Shown here one piece after another: positions 57,001 through 64,000 of a stretch of DNA of 64,000 bases. The translations under genes and the position numbers were made by a program. The notes under the pieces were generated by a model, which saw only the letters and a list, made by a program, of their open reading frames with translations, was not told the DNA's origin and did not search any database. Position 1 is the first letter of the stretch; every line of letters starts with the position of its first letter. This DNA is from Hydractinia symbiolongicarpus (Eukaryota; Cnidaria; Hydrozoa; Anthoathecata; Hydractiniidae): NCBI RefSeq assembly GCF_029227915.1, contig NC_079883.1:16990001-17054000 (forward strand), given 5' to 3'.

Positions 57001-60000
57001 ATCACAAAGTATCTGATGAGGGCATACCTAACAGTTTTGTTTGCGGAAATATGGCCTCAATTCTATTGAAGTGCCGCCTTATAATGTCAATTCATGTGGT
57101 TGGTCCCATTATTCTCATTTTTTCACACAATCACAAAGTGTCTTTTAAGAGCATGCCTAACAGTGTTTTTTTACGGAAATATGGCCTCAATTCTATTGAA
57201 GTACCGCCCTATAATGCAAATCCATGTGGTTGATCTCATTACTGTCAATTTTTTACACAATCACAAAGTGTCTTTTGAGAGCATGCCTAACAGTGTTGTT
57301 TTTCGGAAATATGGCCTCAATTCTATTGAAGTTCCGCCCTATAATGCCAATCCATGTGGTGGATCTCATTACTGTCAATTTTTTACACAATCACAAAGTA
57401 TCTGATGAGAGCATGCCTAACAGTGTTTGTTTGTGGAAATATGGCCTCAATTCTAATGAATTGCCGCCCTATAATGCCAATCCATGTGGTTGGTCCCATT
57501 ATTGTCAATTTTTCACACAAACGAAGAATATCTTTTGAGGGCATGCCTAACAGTGCTTTTTTTCGGTAATATCACCTCAATTCCATTGAAGTGCCGCCCT
57601 ATAATGCCAATTCATGTGACTGGTCCCATTATTGTCAATTTTTTACACAATCACAAAGTACCTGATGAGGACATGCCTAGCAGTGTTTGTTTGCAGAAAT
57701 ATGGCGTTAATTCTATTGAAGTGCCGCCCTACAATGGCAATCCATGAGGTTGGTCCCATTATTGTCAATTTTTTACACAATCAAAAAGTACCTGATGACG
57801 GCATGCCAAACGGTGTTTTTTTCGGTAATATCACCTCAATTCCATTGAAGTGCCGCCCTATAAAGCCAATTCATGTGACTGGTCCCATTATTGTCAATTT
57901 TTTACACAATCACAAAGTACCTGATGAGGACATGCCTAACAGTGTTTGTTTGCGGAAATATGGCTATAATTCTATTGAAGTGCCGCTTCATAATTCCAAA
58001 CATGTGGTTAGTCGCATTAATGTCAATTCTTCACACAAACAAAAAATATATTTTGAGGGCATGCCCAGCAATGTTTGTTTGCTGAAATATGACCTCAATT
58101 CTATTGAAGTTCCGCCCTATAATGCCAATCCATGTGGTGGATCTAATTACTGTCAATTTTTTACACAATCACAAAGTATCTGATGAGAGCATGCCTAACA
58201 GTGTTTGTTTGTGGAAATATGGCCTCAATTCTAATGAATTGCCGCCCTATAATGCCAATCCATGTGGTTGGTCCCATTATTGTCAATTTTTCACACAAAC
58301 GAAGAATATCTTTTGAGGGCATGCCTAACAGTGCTTTTTTTCGGTAATATCACCTCAATTCCATTGAAGTGCCGCCCTATAATGCCAATTCATGTGACTG
58401 GTCCCATTATTGTCAATTTTTTACACAATCACAAAGTACCTGATGAGGACATGCCTAGCAGTGTTTGTTTGCGGAAATATGGCGTTAATTCTATTGAAGT
58501 ACCGCCCTACAATGGCAATCCATGAGGTTGGTCCCATTATTGTCAATTTTTTACACAATCAAAAAGTACCTGATGAGGACATGCCTAACAGTGTTTGTTT
58601 GCGGAAATATGGCGTTAATTCTATTGAAGTGCCGCCCTACAATGGCAATCCATGAGGTTGGTCCCATTATTGTCAATTTTTTACACAATCACAAAGTACC
58701 TGATGAGGACATGCCTAACAGTGTTTGTTTGCGGAAATATGGCTATAATTCTATTGAAGTGCCGCTTCATAATTCCAAACATGTGGTTAGTCGCATTAAT
58801 GTCAATTCTTCACACAAACAAAAAATATATTTTGAGGGCATGCCCAGCAATGTTTGTTTGCTGAAATATGACCTCAATTCTATTGACGTTCCGCCTTATA
58901 CTGCCAATCCATGTGGTTTGTCCCCATTATTGTCAATTTTTTACACAATCACAAAGTATCTGATGAGGGCATGCCTAACAGTTTTGTTTGCGGAAATATG
59001 GCCTTAATTCTATTGAAGTGCCGCCCTATAATGCCAATTTATGTGGTTGGTCCCATTATTCTCAATTTTTCACACAATCACAAAGTGTCTTTTGAGGGCA
59101 AGCCTAACAGTGTTTGTTTTGCGGAAATATGGCCTTAATTCTATTGAAGTGCCGCCATATAATGCCAATCGATGTGGTTGCTCCCAATAATGTCAATTCT
59201 TCACAAAACAAAAAATATCTTTTGAGGGCATGCCCAGCAATGTTTGTTTGCTGAAATAGGACCTCAATTCTATTGACGTTCTGCCTTATACTGCCAATCC
59301 ATGTGGTTTGTCCCCATTATTGTCAATTTTTTACACAATCACAAAGTATCTGATGAGGGCATGCCTAACAGTTTTGTTTGCGGAAATATGGCCTTAATTC
59401 TATTGAAGTGCCGCCTTATAATGTCAATTGATGTGGTTGGTCCCATTATTCTCATTTTTTCACACAATCACAAAGTGTCTTTTATGAGCATGCCTAACAG
59501 TGTTTTTTTACGGAAATATGGCCTCAATTCTATTGAAGTTCCGCCCTATAATGCAAATCCATGTGGTTGATCTCATTACTGTCAATTTTTTAAACAATCA
59601 CAAAGTGTCTTTTGAGAGCATGCCTAACAGTGTTGTTTTTCAAAAAAAAATGGCCTCAATTCTATTGACGTTCCGCCTTATACTGCCAATCCATGTGGTT
59701 TGTCCCCATTATTGTCAATTTTTTACACAATCACAAAGTATCTGATGAGGGCATGCCTAACAGTGTTTGTTTTGCGGAAATATGGGTTTGATTCTATTGA
59801 AGTGGCTCCCTATAATGCCAATTCATGTAGTTGGACCCATTATTGTCCATTTTTTACACAATCAAAAAGGATCTGATGAGGGCATGCCTAACAGTGTTTG
59901 TTTGCGTAAATATGGCCTTAATTCTATTGCAGTGCCGCCCTATAATGACAATCCACGCGGTTGGACCCAATATTGTCAATTTCTTACATAATCACAAAGT

Positions 60001-61740
60001 ATTTGATGAGGGCATGCCTAACAGTTTTTTTTTTTTTTTGGAAATATGACCTCAATTCTATTAAAGTGCCGCCTTATAATGCCGACTCATGTGACTGGAC
60101 CCACTATTGCCATTTTTTACACAATCACAAAGTATCTTTTGAGAGCATGCCTAACAGTGTTTCTTTGCGGAAATATGGCCTTAATTTTATTGAACAACCG
60201 CCCTATAATGCCAATCCATGTGGTTGGTCCCATTATTGTCAATTTTTCACACAAACAAAAGCTTTCTTTTGAGGGCATGCCTAACAGTGTGTTTTTTCGT
60301 AAATATGACCTCAATTCTATTGAAGTGCCGCCCTATAATGCCAATCCATGTGGTTGCTCCCAATATTGTCCATTTTTTACACAGTCAAAAATAATCTGAT
60401 GAGGGCATGCCTAACAGTGTTTGTTTGCGGAAATATAGCCTTAATTCTATTGCAGTGCCGCCCTATAATGCCAATTCATGTGACTGGACCCATTATTGCC
60501 ATTTTTTACACAATCACAAAGTATCTGACGAGGGCGTGCCTAACAGTGTTTGTTTGCGTAAATATGGCCTTAATTCTATTGCAGTGCCGCCCTATAACGC
60601 CAATTCATGTGACTGGACCCATTATTGCCATTTTTTACACAATCACAAAGTATCTGATGAGGGCATGCCTAACAGTGTTTGTTTTGCGGAAATATAGCCT
60701 TAATTCTTTTGTAGTGCCGCCCTAGAATGCCAATTCATGTGACTGACCCATTATTGCCATTTATTACACAATCACAAAGTATCTTTTGAGAGCATGCCTA
60801 AAAGTGTTTGTTTGTGGAAATATGACCTCAATTCTATTGAAGTGCCGCCCTATAATGCCAATCCATGTGGTTGGTCCCATTATTGTCAATTTTTTACACA
60901 ATCACAAAGTATCTGATGAGGGCATGCCTAACAGTGTTTGTTTTGCGGAAATATGGCCTTAATTCTATTGAAGTGCCGCCCTATAATGCCAATTCATGTG
61001 GTTGGTTGCTCCCATTATTGTCTATTTTTCACATAAACAAAAAGTATCTTTTGAGAGCATGCTTAACAGTGTTTGTTTGTGGAAATATGGCCTCAATTCT
61101 ATTGAAGTGCCGCCCTATAATGCCAATTCATGTGGTTGCTCCCATTATTGTCCATTTTTCACACAGTCAAAAAGTATCTGATGAGGGCATGCCTAACAGT
61201 GTTTGTTTGCGGAAATGTGACCTCAATTCTATTGAAGTGCCGCCCTATAATGCCAATTCATGTGACTGGACCCATTATTGCCATTTTTTACACAATCACA
61301 AAGTATCTGATGAGGGCATGCCTAACAGTGTTTTTTTTTCGGAAATATGACCTCAATTCTATTGAAGTGCCGCCCTATAATGCCAATTCATGTGACTGGA
61401 CCCATTATTGCCATTTTTTACACAATCGCAAAGTATCTGATGAGGGTATGCCTAACAGTGTTTTTTTTCGGAAATATGACCTCAATTCTATTGAAGTTCC
61501 GCCCTATAATGCCAATCCATGTGGTTGGTCCCAAATCAATTTTTTACACAATCAAAAAGTATCTGATGAGGGCATGCCTAACAGTTTTTGTTTGTGGAAG
61601 TATGGACTTATTTCTATTCGAGTGCCGCCCTATAATGCCCATCCATGTGGTTGGTCCCATTAATGTCAATTTTTTACACAATCAAAAAGTGTCTTTTTAG
61701 GGCATGCCCAACGGTGTTTGTTAGCGGAAATATGGCCTGT
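42061..61740 (+). repeat. 130-bp satellite DNA array, about 150 direct copies
   Basis: Every unit carries, in order, TTAATTCTATTGAAGTGCCG, CCCTATAATGCCAATCCATG, TGGTTGGTCCCATTATTGTC, CAATCACAAAGTATCTGATG, GGGCATGCCTAACAGTG and TTTGTTTGCGGAAATATGG. Repeated landmarks step by 130 bp (for example 43053, 43183, 43313). Variant units of 157 bp contain a 27-bp internal duplication (near 42810, 46140, 47060, 48390 and others). Higher-order repeats exist: positions 47010-47842 recur at +1331 bp, and 42117-43313 recur at +12274 bp. All copies have one orientation. Because 130 is one more than a multiple of three, any frame shifts each unit, so the many 60-237-codon ORFs are not genes. It could be centromeric or pericentromeric DNA, but nothing here proves that. 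Confidence 0.97.
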
Positions 61741-61840
61741 ATACCGCTAGCATGATACCCTATCGCTCCAGATCACAGGGTTGGTGCCACTACTATTGGT
61801 TTTTCAGAGAAACATTATGTGATTTTTTGTGTCGTATCCA
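61741..61840 (+). repeat. Degenerate last satellite unit
   Basis: CCCTATCGCTCCAGATCACA and GGGTTGGTGCCACTACTATT follow the satellite order (CCCTATAATGCC..., TGGTTGGTCCC...) with many changes. Decay at the array edge is usual where unequal exchange no longer homogenises copies. Confidence 0.6.
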
Positions 61841-64000
61841 ATAACAATTTCTGCAACTAAAGGACAGTGGATATTCCTTAGCTCATGACATTTTCCCGCA
61901 GATCTGATTGTTTCGTGGAGCCGTTGCGCGAACAATTGATTGACCGAAATTACTAAGTTTTAGCGCATTGAGTGCGCGAAATATTTTTTTAAAAGGTGCG
62001 CGAAAATTAAATTGCGCGAAACTAGAAAAAAAGGGGATTTATAGTTTCGTAGTACTTTTTACCCACACAAAATAAATCACAAAACAAAGAAAAAACCAAA
62101 AAACGAAAACCGTCCGGTTTGATCACACATTCGTATTGTACACATACTTTATACTTTAATATTGTATTGATTATGTTTATATGTCTTGTATCTATAGCAA
62201 TGTTCGTGTTTATATAGACCTGTTTTATAATTTTTATTTTACTTGAAAATGGGTGTATAACATCCGAAACGTCGTATGTTGTTTTAATTTGTGCACATAC
62301 ACATGATGTCCAAGTTTTAACATAAAATATTGTCAATCGAATTTTAAGTCTCATGTAAAAACAACAAGAACTGAAGCGGTTTGAACACTCACACAACACT
62401 ATGATGATAAATAATAAAAATGTATTTCAAAAGCTAGTTTTTTCTTTTTTGATAGAGAAAAAGAAATTTCGAAACGATTACCCAAAGTATAAGTTTACTA
62501 AAAAGGCCAATAAGTACGGCTTACCGTGTTGCTTTGCTAGTGATAACCTATTCGGTTGTAAAAAGGACAAGCTAGCTAGCTAGCTTTCTAAGTCATATTC
62601 TATTCTCACTTATGTACCAATAATATTCACGAGAATCACATTTGTTTCACATTTGTTTCACATTTGTTTTACATCTGTTTCTATTATATATATTATTATA
62701 AGATATTTGAAATTTAAACCACGATTTTAATGTTCATGGAGAAATATTTATTTTTATCAGGAAAAACATGTACCTGTGATTTTTGCATGTACTAATTTTT
62801 GGAGTAAAAAAAAGAATACTGTTTTGTAAAACATTATTTCCATAGATAAACTCAATTAAAGATGTTGAAATATAGCAAATTTTTGTTAATTTAGTTTTAA
62901 CTAATTTTTATGTTAGTTGCAAAATTTAACCTGGAAATTGTTTTTAAAAACTATCATTCACAGAAAATAATATATGTAATTTTTGGACCTGCAAAACTCC
63001 ATGGAAAAATTGATACTTTAAGGGAACACATTTTGGAAGGGAGAAAATTTAGTGAAAAAAATAATTTAGAGGAATTTAATTCGGCCAGTAACGAAAAAAC
63101 TTTATTAAAACAATTATGCAAGCATGTTTGTTTCTTTGTAAATCAAGTGAAAACCTTGTTTTTTACATCTAACCATGAACTTAGATAAAAAGAAGGTCAC
63201 TCGTCGTGTCAATACTAATACTAACATCAAAAGCATTGAAATCCTCTTGTAGAAACACGAAAAAATTGGCGGATGGCGAAAAAAGTTAATTTTGGTAGGA
63301 ATTTAATTTAGCGGGCGGTAAAAAAAAATTAAGTTAACGGATCTATATGAAAATTAATTTTGTCCGAAATTTAGTTTAGTGGATTTTTGTCAAACCCGCC
63401 AATTCGGTCAAATTTTTTTTCGGCAAATGCGCTTTTGAAATATAAGAAAAAACATTCTAAAAATTTTAATTTGATTTTATTGTATATTTAGAAACGGCAC
63501 TACATGGTGATGTTTTTTTATTTTTAGATTCCGTACAAAGGAAGTGAGTGATCTGACCTTCTAGTACACGTGATAAAAGAGGAGGATAAACCTTAACGAT
63601 AATTTTTTATTAGGATTATAATAATTGTTATGTCAAAATTAATATATATGCTGTTATAGAAATGCTGATAAAGTAAAAAGCAAAATTTTTTATTTAAATA
63701 AAATAAAGCTGTAAAAATTTTTCATTTATGTTTAAACTGCCTCCCACAAATGCAGCAGCTCCATGCAGCGTTTACTTGGTCTTCAATATATGCATTTTCG
63801 TATAATTTTTTATAAGAAACATTTTTGGGTTCATGCTACTATTTTTAAGGCAAGGGAAATACAAAACATAAGCTTTTTTATGATAGCTTGATTAGCCTTT
63901 GTTCGCGGTGCGAAATTTTACGATTTTGTCTTTGTCTTTGTACATGGTAACGCGATAATCTAACAAAATGTTCTTGCTCTAATAGCGCCCTCAGCGTTTG
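61841..64000. other. AT-rich DNA, no convincing gene
   Basis: It holds a short AGCTAGCTAGCTAGCT tract near 62572-62584, a run of CACATTTGTTT words at 62637-62670, and repeated TTGGCGGA/AATTTAGTTTAG-type words at 63260-63420 like those of old transposon ends. Frames at 62022-62399 (-) and 62910-63188 (+) have no family features. Confidence 0.4.
62242..62274 (+). other. Penelope-end-like CTTGAAAA...CGAAACGTC motif
   Basis: CTTGAAAAT, a helix GGGTGT/ACATCC with a three-base loop, then CGAAACGTCG. The layout matches the 3' end motif at 32772-32806 and the halves of the palindrome at 27631. The first box departs from CTGANGA, so a working ribozyme is unlikely. Confidence 0.35.

Noticed and set aside
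42061-61740. Dozens of overlapping plus-strand ORFs of 60-237 codons, with MWLVPLLSIF-like and KYGLNSIEVPP-like repeats
   Set aside because: They are the three frames of a 130-bp repeat. Since 130 leaves a remainder of one on division by three, each unit shifts the frame; length comes only from the scarcity of stops in the unit.
62022-62399. 125-codon minus-strand ORF near the window end
   Set aside because: Composition is like shuffled AT-rich DNA, and it overlaps the Penelope-end-like motif on the other strand.
1-64000. CRISPR arrays, operons or other bacterial systems
   Set aside because: The tandem arrays have no unique spacers of constant length, and gene structure with introns shows this is eukaryotic DNA.

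Overview
The window looks like repeat-rich, AT-rich, intron-containing animal DNA, most likely cnidarian. That call rests on the mix of families (Helitron-like, Penelope-like, piggyBac-like and hAT-like elements, HECT and integrase-core ORFs, a 2A-bearing ORF, a KMT5A-like SET gene) and on the short GT-AG introns. The species cannot be fixed from sequence alone. No rRNA gene, functional tRNA gene, CRISPR array or operon was seen.

Layout. 1-3.3 kb: minus-strand Helitron-like elements joined head to tail. 3.3-5.8 kb: a HECT C-lobe exon (+) facing, tail to tail, a decayed integrase-core transposase (-). 6.6-7.0 kb: a fragment with a 2A peptide followed by a cysteine-peptidase-like motif. 8.5-18 kb: foldback elements, a degenerate dimeric repeat, a dispersed hairpin repeat, a 38-copy minisatellite and non-coding DNA. 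17.9-18.8 kb: an interrupted rhodopsin-like GPCR (-). 20-25 kb: more repeats and the 3' part of a dead retrotransposon ORF.

26.4-40.4 kb: the main gene, a plus-strand multi-exon SET-domain lysine methyltransferase-like gene. I assembled it from splice-phase-matched exons, most of which contain no start codon. Five exons give a complete SET domain. They are followed by a tandem array of duplicated exons (about 47-51 residues each, one copy broken) and two short acidic exons. Its introns hold a Helitron, a 178-bp palindrome, a piggyBac remnant, a tRNA-like foldback, a Penelope-like element with a hammerhead-like motif, a hAT-like MITE and several tandem repeats. A MITE ends 19 bp before the putative ATG.

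40.5-42.06 kb: an element with 200-bp terminal inverted repeats, followed by a 423-bp inverted copy of the Penelope-like element at 33 kb. 42.06-61.8 kb: about 150 direct copies of a 130-bp satellite with higher-order structure; all long ORFs there are by-products of the repeat. 61.8-64 kb: AT-rich DNA with no convincing gene.
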